Assembly (NCBI GenBank): GCA_910585795.1
Contig: CAJUFV010000202.1
Span: 1 to 64,000, forward strand
DNA length: 64,000 nucleotides
Source: an uncultured Clostridia bacterium
Lineage (GTDB): Bacteria > Bacillota > Clostridia > UBA1381
Reading direction: 5' to 3'
Of this stretch, positions 41,132 to 49,845 are shown one piece after another (the first letter of the stretch is position 1; each line of letters begins with the position of its first letter). Position numbers and translations under genes: made by a program. The notes below the pieces were generated by a model that was not told the origin of the DNA, ran no database searches, and saw nothing but the letters and a program-made list of their open reading frames with translations.

Positions 41132-41794
41132 TTACATATTGATTTTAAAGGTTTCGACCTGAAATTCCTCATTGGATTCTTTAGGAGATGCTATATTATT
41201 CCCGCTTTGAACTGCATCTTGTTTCATTGATTCGGCAGCAGGTGTTTGCTGTTTTTGAGTATTTGCCATTTTACTGCTTGGCGCTTCAAGCTTTACAAAC
41301 CCAATACTGTCGACATAATAGAATTCACTGCCCCCTTCATCATAAAGCTCTATTACATCGGATTTTGACATGGAGTACCCTGTATAATTATCCGGCAGTT
41401 CCGGCTGATTAAAGGTCATATATATTTCCTCCAAGTCATTGGTTTGAACATCTCCGTCATACACAATCCTGTAATTACTCATATCCGGAGCGCCAAATCC
41501 GCGCTGCTTCAATTCATCATAACCGATAAACTTCATACGCATATCCACATTGGGTTTTAGCTGATGAATTCTGCACCTTTTCAGTACGGTACTGTTTTCA
41601 ATATCTCCTTTAATAAGGCGGTCATACACACCGTTTTTCCAAACTATGTCTATACCGTTTTCTTGTTTAAGATACTGTTCTACTTCAGCGCGTCTGAACA
41701 TTTCATCTACAACGGCAACATGATTTCGTATGTATCCGGCACGGTTTCCGTAATACTCTATGATTCCATCCTTTGAGATGCTGATTGATTTCAC
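41132..41794 (-). CDS. YodL domain polyvalent protein
   Basis: The 220-residue protein has a YodL domain (about 70-172): LKRCRIHQLKPNVDMRMKFI, LKQRGFGAPDMSNYRIVYDG and SMSKSDVIELYDEGG with FYYVDSIGFVKL. YodL modules occur in large polyvalent proteins of phages and conjugative elements and are thought to help defend transferred DNA. The end, ETFKINM, follows a Gln/Asn-rich linker, in keeping with the shared tail. Confidence 0.8.
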   Translation of the reverse strand: MKSISISKDGIIEYYGNRAGYIRNHVAVVDEMFRRAEVEQYLKQENGIDIVWKNGVYDRLIKGDIENSTVLKRCRIHQLKPNVDMRMKFIGYDELKQRGFGAPDMSNYRIVYDGDVQTNDLEEIYMTFNQPELPDNYTGYSMSKSDVIELYDEGGSEFYYVDSIGFVKLEAPSSKMANTQKQQTPAAESMKQDAVQSGNNIASPKESNEEFQVETFKINM

Positions 41795-41807
41795 GTCGTC
41801 ACCTCCT

Positions 41808-43187
41808 TTAGCTTTGATTCTCGTCCATCGTTATCTGCTCATTTTTTGTTTCTAAACTCTTAATTACTCCATATTCTGTAAGGACGAGATTTCCCTCTGC
41901 ATACAATTCCTCAGCGTATGTGGCAAAGTTAAAGTGCTTTATAAAGCTATCAGGCACTATTTTCCCGTATGTATCCGCAAATACATTCCGAGCATATTCA
42001 ATTATCGTAGACGGTTCCTCATAAAGAATATATTTATCCAAATTATTCGCAATGGATACAGCGTCATCAAGACATTTGCAGCCTTTCCACGCAAGCAGAG
42101 CTTTATATTTTGGCAATTCGCCCGATTTTTCCATATCGCGCATTCTGTGCGCCAATGAATTAAGCATACCGAGCTGCGACAAGTCTTTAACGCACATGGG
42201 TATATTGCTCTCCATGCTCTTTACAGCCAGCAATATGCAGTCATCAAAGCTTCTTACGTCTATTGAGCTTAAAAACTGCTGTTTTCTCTCCTTTGATGCA
42301 GGAAGCGTGAACCATTGTTCGTTTATTCCGCTCTCCGTACATTCCTGCGGTTTCCTGCTTATCAAAAGGCGGAACATATATTCATCATCGGCAAAGGTTT
42401 CGGGGAATGTTATTCCGTCATACACCTCAGAATAATTCTTTCGTGTATTTACAAAATATCCGTCTTTGGTATATATCCCTTTCTCCTTTTCACGAATATC
42501 TCTGCCGAGCGCGGTATAATCAATATACCGCCATATATTTTCATCAACCCCTGTAAGCCACTCCAGCCAGCCATTGTCTGTATATATTTTGCCGAGCTGT
42601 TCATCTGTCGAAAGACCGTCAATAATTGAGCAGTCCTGCAAGTTATATGCCGCATTTATAAGGCTGTTCAGCGTCAGCTTATCATTCATTTCTGCAATAC
42701 ATCCTCTGAATAAAGCATGATCATAGCTTGTAAATTCGGATAATACCTTTGCAAGATAATTAAGTTTGTATATATCCAGCGGTAAATCCTTAAATTTCGG
42801 CTGTATATTCTCATCATACAGAATACACTCAGACACCGCATAAGCCTGATTTGAATTTGTAATTCTCGCCCTCTGCATTGCATCGCTTATCTCATTTTCT
42901 GTCGCCGGGAGCTGCAGCTCCGCGCCCTGATACTGAGCGTATTTTTCACGGAGTGCATCTCTTACGATGATTATACTCATCTGAAATGCTTTTTGCTGCT
43001 GTTCCGGCTTATGTATATTTCTCAAAAAGCGCTTTGATTTTATAAGGTATGTATTAAACTTTTTACCGTTGAGATATACGTCAGCTTCATTTTCATTCCG
43101 CACAGTGATTTCCACATCTGTTTTACTGTCTGCATATCCCTCCAAAAGCGCCTTTATATCCCGTCCTATTTCCTCACGGTTAATCAC
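41808..43187 (-). CDS. ArdA-like anti-restriction protein (copy 1)
   Basis: The 459-residue protein has two ArdA-like regions, for example LNYLAKVLSEFTSYDHALFRG followed by LINAAYNLQDCSIIDGLSTD and WLEWLTGVDENIWRYIDYTA. ArdA proteins mimic bent DNA and block type I restriction enzymes, which helps an element survive on arrival. It is a diverged paralogue of the neighbouring gene and overlaps its stop by 4 nt. The start is GTG 43187, only 3 nt from GGAGG; an in-frame ATT is 6 nt away. It ends ITMDENQS, so the tail motif is followed by a short extension. Confidence 0.8.
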   Translation of the reverse strand: MINREEIGRDIKALLEGYADSKTDVEITVRNENEADVYLNGKKFNTYLIKSKRFLRNIHKPEQQQKAFQMSIIIVRDALREKYAQYQGAELQLPATENEISDAMQRARITNSNQAYAVSECILYDENIQPKFKDLPLDIYKLNYLAKVLSEFTSYDHALFRGCIAEMNDKLTLNSLINAAYNLQDCSIIDGLSTDEQLGKIYTDNGWLEWLTGVDENIWRYIDYTALGRDIREKEKGIYTKDGYFVNTRKNYSEVYDGITFPETFADDEYMFRLLISRKPQECTESGINEQWFTLPASKERKQQFLSSIDVRSFDDCILLAVKSMESNIPMCVKDLSQLGMLNSLAHRMRDMEKSGELPKYKALLAWKGCKCLDDAVSIANNLDKYILYEEPSTIIEYARNVFADTYGKIVPDSFIKHFNFATYAEELYAEGNLVLTEYGVIKSLETKNEQITMDENQS

Positions 43188-44446
43188 ATTTCCATTCCTC
43201 CCATCTGTCCGTTTTCCTGCTGTATTTCCCTTACAGGCGCATCATACGGTACTATTTCAAACAGGCTTCTGCCTCTCCCTGAAACCACACCGTAACTTGT
43301 CACGCCTGCTCCAAGCCTATCCAGAAGTTTATCGGCAAAGCTTGTAACTTCAAGCTCATTTATGAACTTATAATCAAATCCGGCAGGCAAATGATATTTT
43401 AAATACATCTGTGCGAACTCTTGCGCATTCACAACATTTCTCGCTAAATGATATTTGTCTTCATTTTTGGCAATCTCCAACACGTCATCAATCGTTTGAG
43501 GCGATTCCCTCTCTAAGAGCGCTTTAAAACACATTTTATGCGCCTCCGAAAATCCCAAATATTTTTTTGACAATTCATTTAATTTGTCAAACTGTCCCAT
43601 ATCTGTGAACACTAACTCATCTACTTTCGGTATACCCGTCCGTATATCAAAGTAAACGCAATCTTCTATCTGTTTTTCGCCCAATGACTTTGCAAGCTCA
43701 TCGGCTTTAGCTTTGTCAACGGGCAGTGCAAGCCATTTTGCGTTATCAATGACTTCTTCGGGATTTTCCTCCGGAGCTTTTGCCACAAGCAGCCTGAACA
43801 CGCCTTCGCCAAGTTCCGGATTCTCTTCGAGCGGCAGATGCTTTCCATCATATATTTCCGGGTTCTTATAATGACCTACACCAACATAGAATCCGTTTAT
43901 ATACTCGCCGTTTTCCTTTTCACGGTACTTTTTGCCGACCTGTTCTGCATCCAAACAGCTAAGAGCTTCGTCAGAAAGCTCTTTTATATACTCCTCAACG
44001 CCGTTGTCAATGAGATACTCGCCAAGCTGTCCGTCATATCCAATTCCGTTCATAACCGGCACGCTGTCCAGACCGTATGTCATATTGATGAGGTCTGCCG
44101 TTGATATGGGGTCACCGCTATTCTCGTTTTGCTCAACCATGTTTCGGTATACCGCGCCTGCGGCCGCCAATTCCCAATCTGACAGATTTGATATTCTGCT
44201 TGCAAAGAAATTCAGCTCGTTTATTGTTGGGCTGTCAAGCCGAGTATGCGCTATTTCCGGCAGTCGCGGACATTCAACTATGCCTGCATCCAAATAATCG
44301 TTATATTGCTCCGTGATTCTCGCTTTCTGCATCGCATCTTCAATCTCTGAATCAGTGGCAGGAAGTATCAGCGTAGTATAAATGTATTCTTTTGTTTCCC
44401 TGCTTACTGAACAGATTTCTATTTTTGTTTTTTTATCAGACATCAT
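43184..44446 (-). CDS. ArdA-like anti-restriction protein (copy 2)
   Basis: The 420-residue protein is a paralogue of the next gene, with LNFFASRISNLSDWELAAAG, LINMTYGLDSVPVMNGIGYD and VEEYIKELSDEALSCLDAEQ in the first ArdA-like region and NVVNAQEFAQMYLKYHLPAG near the end. An acidic DNA-mimic role against restriction is expected. Two adjacent ATG codons follow GGGGTGATG. It ends ENGQMGGMEM, a strong copy of the shared tail. Confidence 0.82.
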   Translation of the reverse strand: MMSDKKTKIEICSVSRETKEYIYTTLILPATDSEIEDAMQKARITEQYNDYLDAGIVECPRLPEIAHTRLDSPTINELNFFASRISNLSDWELAAAGAVYRNMVEQNENSGDPISTADLINMTYGLDSVPVMNGIGYDGQLGEYLIDNGVEEYIKELSDEALSCLDAEQVGKKYREKENGEYINGFYVGVGHYKNPEIYDGKHLPLEENPELGEGVFRLLVAKAPEENPEEVIDNAKWLALPVDKAKADELAKSLGEKQIEDCVYFDIRTGIPKVDELVFTDMGQFDKLNELSKKYLGFSEAHKMCFKALLERESPQTIDDVLEIAKNEDKYHLARNVVNAQEFAQMYLKYHLPAGFDYKFINELEVTSFADKLLDRLGAGVTSYGVVSGRGRSLFEIVPYDAPVREIQQENGQMGGMEM

Positions 44447-44454
44447 ATCTTACA

Positions 44455-44997
44455 TCACCCCATTCTAAAGGTTTGACCTTCTTCTGCTTGCTCATGCAAC
44501 GTTCCCTGAGCCTCCTCATCAAGCTCTGCCTGAGTAAGTTTCCGGCATTTATCTTCACCATACGCAATACTAAGTCCTTCGCCTATATCCCAAGAAACGT
44601 CAATATTACCCGCGTCATCCACAAAATTCACAGTTCCTCTGTCACCCGGCTGTAATTTTGAGTACGGATCGTCCATCTGCACAAGCGATATGCGCGTTCC
44701 CTTTGGATACTCCGCTCTTAACGATTCCACCACTTCTCTTGATGGAAAATCCATTGAATTATTTCTCCCAAAATTCATTGTGTCATCCCTCAATTCAGTT
44801 TTTATTATTTTACCGTTTTGCAGAAAGAAATCTGAGGCATTATCAAGCCCCGGTATATCTGTAGTAAGTTCAAAGCCATCTATAACATCCGAGTCCCAAA
44901 GCACTATATTATTTTTGACTTCTTCCAAACTGCAGCCACACTCTTGCATTGTTTCCTCATTTATTTCCGATTCAATTACTATCCGCACTTTTGGCAC
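44455..44997 (-). CDS. DUF4314 domain protein
   Basis: The 180-residue acidic protein has a DUF4314 domain at about 97-155 (YPKGTRISLVQMDDPYSKLQ, DRGTVNFVDDAGNIDVSWD), a small SH3-like barrel common in element-encoded accessory proteins. The start is GTG 44997, 8 nt after GGGAG. It lies 8 nt upstream of the two ArdA-like genes. It ends EEGQTFRMG, which fits the shared tail. Confidence 0.78.
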   Translation of the reverse strand: MPKVRIVIESEINEETMQECGCSLEEVKNNIVLWDSDVIDGFELTTDIPGLDNASDFFLQNGKIIKTELRDDTMNFGRNNSMDFPSREVVESLRAEYPKGTRISLVQMDDPYSKLQPGDRGTVNFVDDAGNIDVSWDIGEGLSIAYGEDKCRKLTQAELDEEAQGTLHEQAEEGQTFRMG

Positions 44998-45040
44998 AGT
45001 ATCAACTCCCTTCTTGCAGTATTAAACTGCTTCTCGTATA

Positions 45041-45070
45041 AAAGTGAGGACGTATCTTACGATACGCCCT
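45041..45070 (-). terminator. Terminator overlapping the InlB-repeat gene stop
   Basis: AGGGCGTATC (45070-45061), loop of 4, GATACGTCCT (45056-45047) on the minus strand, then CACTTTTAT. The stop codon of the InlB-repeat gene (45057-45059) lies in the loop. Confidence 0.75.
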
Positions 45071-45821
45071 CAACAGTTTTCATGGTCTGTACAAGTATTC
45101 GGATTAGTTTCAGCCATTCAGCCTTTATCCTCTGCATCCTCTCCGTATATTGCTCGTCCGTTAAGTATATCGGATCAGTTGTCATTAAGGTGTCCGGCTG
45201 TTCCTGTGTTCTGTCTGCTTCCCACTTTGCATATACTACTCCGTCTTGGTTTAATATGTATTCCTCTACCCTGTTCTCCTTTGTTCTCGGATCGGTATAC
45301 CAGCCTTTGAATATATATCCCTGTTTTTCAGGAGCATATCCCGTAAGGTCGAGTGTTTCACCATATAATGCGGTTATAGGTCGTATATATGAACCGCCGT
45401 CTGAGGCGAATTTAAGCGTATATGTACCTGTTACCGTCCAATGTGCATACAGCGTTGTATCGCTGTCATATATCCAATCCTCTGTCACTATCTCACCGCC
45501 GTCCGGTTCCGTGTACCAACCATCCCACTGATAATCTGATGTGTTCTCAGGTATGGGAAGCCTTTTAATACGGTTTTTATATGTCTCAACCGTTTCTGTC
45601 TCCACATATCCGCCGTTTGCATCAAAGCTGACTATGAAATTTCTTATGTCTGCTATGATTTCATCCCTGAACTCGCCGCATTCGCAGTAATACCTGTTGG
45701 TGGTTTCATCTGAATTTTTAATATCGTCAATCCAGACATGTTTGTGTTCTTGTGCTGCCATAACTCCTGTCTGCGACAGAATTATTACAGCAAGGCTCAT
45801 GCATAAAACTTTCTTTTTCAT
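45057..45821 (-). CDS. Secreted InlB B-repeat protein
   Basis: The 254-residue protein has a signal peptide (VLCMSLAVIILSQTGVMAAQ), a His/Cys segment HKHVWIDDIKNSDETTNRYY with YCECGEFRD, and two InlB-type (List_Bact_rpt) repeats ending GWYTEPDGGEIVTED and GWYTDPRTKENRVEEY. Such repeats occur in extracellular adhesins. It has no wall anchor, so it is secreted or held by partners. It is the last gene of the surface block, with a terminator at its stop codon. GGAGG lies 10 nt before the ATG. Confidence 0.85.
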   Translation of the reverse strand: MKKKVLCMSLAVIILSQTGVMAAQEHKHVWIDDIKNSDETTNRYYCECGEFRDEIIADIRNFIVSFDANGGYVETETVETYKNRIKRLPIPENTSDYQWDGWYTEPDGGEIVTEDWIYDSDTTLYAHWTVTGTYTLKFASDGGSYIRPITALYGETLDLTGYAPEKQGYIFKGWYTDPRTKENRVEEYILNQDGVVYAKWEADRTQEQPDTLMTTDPIYLTDEQYTERMQRIKAEWLKLIRILVQTMKTVEGVS

Positions 45822-45935
45822 GATTCGTTTTCCTCCTTTAGTTTATTTCTTTGCCTTTGCTAACACAAACATACCACCTATTTTGCTTGAAGTCCATACC
45901 AATACTACACCAAAGCTATACAGATATTTTGGTGA

Positions 45936-46580
45936 TTATTTTACCCAAGTTTCGCTGTCGGAAGATACCACAGCCTTATGTGTATTCGCCGACTCAATTA
46001 TGGAATAATATCCCCAATGCGCGTTGTTTTTCAGATCTGTGAACTTATTGAGCGTTGACTCATTCTTATCTATATACTCCTTATCAGGAACTCTGAGAGT
46101 TGCGTGATTTACTACGGTTACAGCTTCGGCGCGTGTGATGTTGTTATCGCCTCTGAAGCTTCCGTCAGCATATCCGTTGAGCCAGCCGATTGACTTAGCG
46201 AATGCTATATCATCGTATGCCCAATATCCCTTATTTACATCTGTATACTTAATGGCATATTCTGATTTCTTAACCTCGTTAAACAATGCATAGTACCTTA
46301 CAGACATAGCGACAAACTCGGCTCTTGTAACCGAAGCATCCGGTCTGAATGTTCCGTCCTCATATCCCTCAATTATATGATACTTTGCAAGATAACCAAT
46401 ATAGTCCGAATACCAGCCGTTTTTATCAACATCGCTAAACGCTGATTTGCCGCTGATGCTCTCGCCTTTCTCGTCCGCAATCAGTCTTGCAAAAATCGCC
46501 GCAGCTTCAGCGCGTGTCATATTATCATCCGGCTTAAACGTACCATCCTCATATCCGTCTATGTATGAATGGTGTTCTGC
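45936..46580 (-). repeat. Duplicated SLH coding segment, copy 1
   Basis: The DNA encoding the three SLH domains here is close to 90% identical by eye to 49201-49845 and in the same orientation, right down to the shared SSDSETWVK end. It looks like a recent duplication or gene conversion. Confidence 0.8.
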
Positions 46581-46961
46581 TGTGTTTTTGTCCGTATCAT
46601 CTTTAATACTTGTAATATGCGGCGAAACATCATTTATATCACTGTTTTTAGCTCCGGCATTGTTATTTGCAGACACACTCCCATGAGAACTGCCGCCGCT
46701 GTTAATACGTTTACGGCTAATATTAAAGCACTGCTCGGTTTGTCCTGAATAGTTGCCTATAAAATGTATAATCACAGTTGCCGTACCCGGATTGATGTTA
46801 TCTTTATATTCAAGTGTATAGTCCACATCTTTTACAAGGACTTTATTTTCAGCGTTGATTATGACATCCTCGCCGCTGTCAGCGGTTTCAGCATAAGCAA
46901 GTGTTGAAAATCCTGCAAGAATAAACACGGAAATAATAATTGATAATATTTTCTTTGCCAC
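45936..46961 (-). CDS. SLH-domain surface protein with partial MBG-like domain
   Basis: The 341-residue protein has a signal peptide (KKILSIIISVFILAGFSTLAYA). Next comes an MBG-like domain that lacks its first strand, starting at DVIINAENKVLVKDVDYTLEY and ending NYSGQTEQCFNI. A Gly/Asn linker follows, then three SLH domains (about 130-341, for example SYIDGYEDGTFKPDDNMTRA). SLH domains bind secondary wall polymers, so it sits on the cell surface. The SLH part is nearly identical to that of the giant protein at 49201. The start is GTG 46961, 8 nt after GGAGG. Confidence 0.85.
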   Translation of the reverse strand: MAKKILSIIISVFILAGFSTLAYAETADSGEDVIINAENKVLVKDVDYTLEYKDNINPGTATVIIHFIGNYSGQTEQCFNISRKRINSGGSSHGSVSANNNAGAKNSDINDVSPHITSIKDDTDKNTAEHHSYIDGYEDGTFKPDDNMTRAEAAAIFARLIADEKGESISGKSAFSDVDKNGWYSDYIGYLAKYHIIEGYEDGTFRPDASVTRAEFVAMSVRYYALFNEVKKSEYAIKYTDVNKGYWAYDDIAFAKSIGWLNGYADGSFRGDNNITRAEAVTVVNHATLRVPDKEYIDKNESTLNKFTDLKNNAHWGYYSIIESANTHKAVVSSDSETWVK

Positions 46962-46993
46962 GATTTTATCCTCCTATACAGTCAATGATGATT

Positions 46994-47890
46994 TTATTTG
47001 CTGATGTCAATTATAATCAATTCAGGCGTAATCGGATTTCCTGTATATGTCTGGTCGGGAATTGCATTGATTGTAATACCGCTTTCGTCCGCTGTCGATT
47101 TCGGTAAAATACTAAAACTTATATTTACGCTGCCCTTGTAAGCGTCTTTGAAGTTTACGGTTACAGTTGCCGTACCGACATTGATATTATTCTCATATGA
47201 CAGCGTGTAATCCTTATCTTTTACAAGAGTAACCTCGCCGTATTTAATTGACGGTTTGGGTGTGATTGCCCTGCCTGTGTATATCTGTGCTTCAATGTCC
47301 GCAACTGTAAGCGCACCGCTTTCTATATCTGCATTGGAAAATTCATTCGGGATAATTTCAAAGGTAGTATTTACGCTTCCCGAATAATTTCCGATAAATG
47401 TTACGTCAACAGTCGCCGTACCAATACCGATATTATTTGTATAGCTGAGCGTATAGTCTGTATTCTCAACAAGCGTAACACCGCCAACTGTAATTGCAGG
47501 CTTTGCCTCAATCGCCGCACCTGTATAAATTTGCTTGTCTATTTCTGATAATGTAACATCGTCATTTGTCAGATGTCTTGCAGTAATATTGAAATTTACG
47601 CGTCTTTCACCACTGTAATTCCCTTTAAATGCGATAATAACCGTTGCCGTGCCGACATCTACATTATTTTCGTATGTAAGGTCATAGTCAACACCGTTCT
47701 GAAGCTGTACGCCCTCATCAGATATACTTACAGGCGGAGTGACTTCTTCACCTGTATAGAGTACAGTATCATTTGTCTGTGCAGCTTCTGTATTATTGGG
47801 TTCTGCAAATACGCCGAGCGGTGCTGCTGACGAAAGAGTGATTGCTGCGGATAAAGCTGCTGTAATAATTTTTGTTATTATTCTTTTCAT
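46994..47890 (-). CDS. Secreted MBG-like repeat protein, ends in a partial repeat
   Basis: The 298-residue protein has a signal peptide (TAALSAAITLSSAAPLGVFA) and three full repeats of about 80 residues, each with YTG..ITP at the first strand, VDYDLTYENNV/TDYTLSYTNNI in the middle and VNFNI/ISFSIL at the end. A fourth repeat stops after INAIPDQTYTGNPITPELII. These are MBG/YDG-like extracellular beta-sandwich modules. The gene ends cleanly, with no frame-shifted remainder in the 32 nt that follow. It lies between the LRR gene and the SLH gene. No anchor is visible. Confidence 0.78.
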   Translation of the reverse strand: MKRIITKIITAALSAAITLSSAAPLGVFAEPNNTEAAQTNDTVLYTGEEVTPPVSISDEGVQLQNGVDYDLTYENNVDVGTATVIIAFKGNYSGERRVNFNITARHLTNDDVTLSEIDKQIYTGAAIEAKPAITVGGVTLVENTDYTLSYTNNIGIGTATVDVTFIGNYSGSVNTTFEIIPNEFSNADIESGALTVADIEAQIYTGRAITPKPSIKYGEVTLVKDKDYTLSYENNINVGTATVTVNFKDAYKGSVNISFSILPKSTADESGITINAIPDQTYTGNPITPELIIIDISK

Positions 47891-47919
47891 AGTTAATAGT
47901 CTCCTCTGATTTTATATTT

Positions 47920-49116
47920 TTATTTTAATTCCCATATGTCGGGTATTGGCATAATCGGCATACCTATATAAACTTGGTCAGGAATAGGATTTATAGTCAA
48001 CTGTTCGGCTGATTTCCCTTTTATTTCAAAATCAATCGAATTGACATCTCCATCGTAATCAGCATAATCGCCTATGTATGTTATATCCGCCGTAGCTGTC
48101 CCCGCCTTATTATTGTTCAAATATGTTACGGTATAATCCTTGCCTTCCGTAAGCTGTTTAACTGTTTCACCATTCATTTGATTTACTATGCTGACAGATA
48201 TTTTTGGCTCAACTGCGCCGCCTGTGTAATTTATATCGTCAACCTCTGCGATTTTCATATCTTTAAGATACTTCGGATTTCCTGCATTGCTGTATGAGGT
48301 GTCGTCCATAAGTTTATAGCCCGGTAAGCAGTCCAAATATATTCTGTCAGTAATATTATTAAAGGCATATTGACCGACCGTTTCAACACTATTAGGCACC
48401 GTAATGCTTTTTAGCGATGTACAATCTCCAAACGCATACGAGCATATTTCTTTTAGCGTACTCGGTAATACTATGTTACCCGTTAACTTTGAACAGTGGT
48501 AAAATGCTTGATTTTTTATAACCTCTAACTTGTCGGGTAATGTTACTTTGGTCAAAGATGTATCATTTTCGCAAAGTCCGTGAGGAATGATGGTAAGATT
48601 TTTTGATAGCTTCACGGTTCTTAATGATGTGCAGTCTGCCAAGTCATAACTTCCCATTTTGATAAGGCTGTCAGGCAGAGAAATGCTTGTCAATGAACGG
48701 CAATTCTGAAAAGTAGCATATACAAACTCCGTTAAGCCATTTCCGAGCGTAACATCTTTAAGCGCCGTACAGCCTTTGAAAACAGTTTGATTGAGATATG
48801 TGGTATCATTGCCAATCGTAACACTTTTTAATGTCTTGCAATCACGGAACAGATTATGTCCTATTTTCAGCACACCATCTCCGATAGTTGCCGTTTCCAC
48901 ACCGCAATTCTTAAACGGTGACTCCGCATATAAATATGTTCCGCCGTGTCCGCTGTGTGTTTGATATATTTCCATACTCTTTGTTTCGGGATAGTAAAAA
49001 TATTGAATACCGCCGTTGATAAATTCTGTATTCTTAAATTCAGCAAATGCTGTTTGACTACATAATAATATCATTATCAAAGAAACGAGTAAGCATATAT
49101 ACATATGCTTTTTCAT
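47920..49116 (-). CDS. Secreted BspA-type LRR protein with MBG-like domain
   Basis: The 398-residue protein has a signal peptide (ICLLVSLIMILLCSQTAFA) and about eight BspA-type (LRR_5) repeats (about 75-260, for example LTSISLPDSLIKMGSYDLAD). One MBG-like domain follows (YTGGAVEPKISVSIV), then a truncated second one ending INPIPDQVYIGMPIMPIPDI. BspA repeats mediate adhesion. It lacks any wall anchor. The gene is 29 nt from the next one. Its end matches the first strand that the SLH protein's partial domain is missing. Confidence 0.82.
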   Translation of the reverse strand: MKKHMYICLLVSLIMILLCSQTAFAEFKNTEFINGGIQYFYYPETKSMEIYQTHSGHGGTYLYAESPFKNCGVETATIGDGVLKIGHNLFRDCKTLKSVTIGNDTTYLNQTVFKGCTALKDVTLGNGLTEFVYATFQNCRSLTSISLPDSLIKMGSYDLADCTSLRTVKLSKNLTIIPHGLCENDTSLTKVTLPDKLEVIKNQAFYHCSKLTGNIVLPSTLKEICSYAFGDCTSLKSITVPNSVETVGQYAFNNITDRIYLDCLPGYKLMDDTSYSNAGNPKYLKDMKIAEVDDINYTGGAVEPKISVSIVNQMNGETVKQLTEGKDYTVTYLNNNKAGTATADITYIGDYADYDGDVNSIDFEIKGKSAEQLTINPIPDQVYIGMPIMPIPDIWELK

Positions 49117-49152
49117 AAAAACGCCCTCCTTTTCAAATATTTATAATTATAT

Positions 49153-49188
49153 ATCAGAAAAGCAATCCTTGAGGATTGCTTTTCTGAT
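49153..49188. terminator. 16-bp perfect palindromic terminator
   Basis: Arms 49153-49168 and 49173-49188 pair perfectly over 16 bp around TTGA. The stem contains GCAATCC/GGATTGC with A and T runs at its base, so it can work in both directions. It lies between the stop of the giant SLH gene and the LRR gene. Confidence 0.85.
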
Positions 49189-49200
49189 TATGTACGACAA

Positions 49201-49845
49201 TTATTTTACCCAAGTTTCACTGTCGGAAGATACCACAGCCTTATGAGTATTCGCTGACTCCATAATAGAGTAATATCCCCAATGCGCGTTATTTCTCAGG
49301 TCTGTAAACTTATTGAGCGTTGACACATTCTTGTCTATATACTCCTTGTCGGGAACTCTGAGAGTTGCGTGATTTACTACGGTTACAACCTCGGCGCGTG
49401 TGATGTTGTTATCGCCTCTGAAGCTTCCGTCAGCATATCCGTTGAGCCAGCCGATATTTTTAGCGTATGCAATATCGTCGTATGCCCAATACTTTTTGCT
49501 GACATCTGTATATTTTACAGTATATCCGCCTTTCTTGACTTCATTGAACAATGTGTAATATCTTACAGACATAGCGACAAACTCGGCTCTTGTGACGGGT
49601 GAGTCCGGTTTGAATGTTCCGTCCTCATATCCCTCAATTATATGATACTTTGCAAGATAACCAATATAATCTGAATACCAGCCGTTTTTATCAACATCGC
49701 TAAACGATGACTTGCCGCTGATATTCTCGCCTTTCTCGTCCGCAATCAATCTTGCAAAAATCGCCGCAGCTTCAGCTCGGCTCATATCACCGTCAGGCAT
49801 AAATGTACCGTCAGGGTAGCCTACAATATATGATTTATGCTCTGA
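49201..49845 (-). repeat. Duplicated SLH coding segment, copy 2
   Basis: Partner of 45936-46580. The match covers all three SLH domains and stops near the HKSYI/HHSYI junction, where the upstream domains of the two proteins differ. Confidence 0.8.

Noticed and set aside
44944..45531. 195-codon plus-strand frame across the InlB-repeat gene
   Set aside because: Antisense to a gene with a signal peptide and clear repeats; no promoter or ribosome site was seen.
46962..46993. Possible frameshift splitting the MBG-repeat and SLH genes from one ancestor
   Set aside because: The gap holds a ribosome site and a new signal peptide follows; no frame continues the broken repeat, so these are separate genes, although a shared ancestor is possible.
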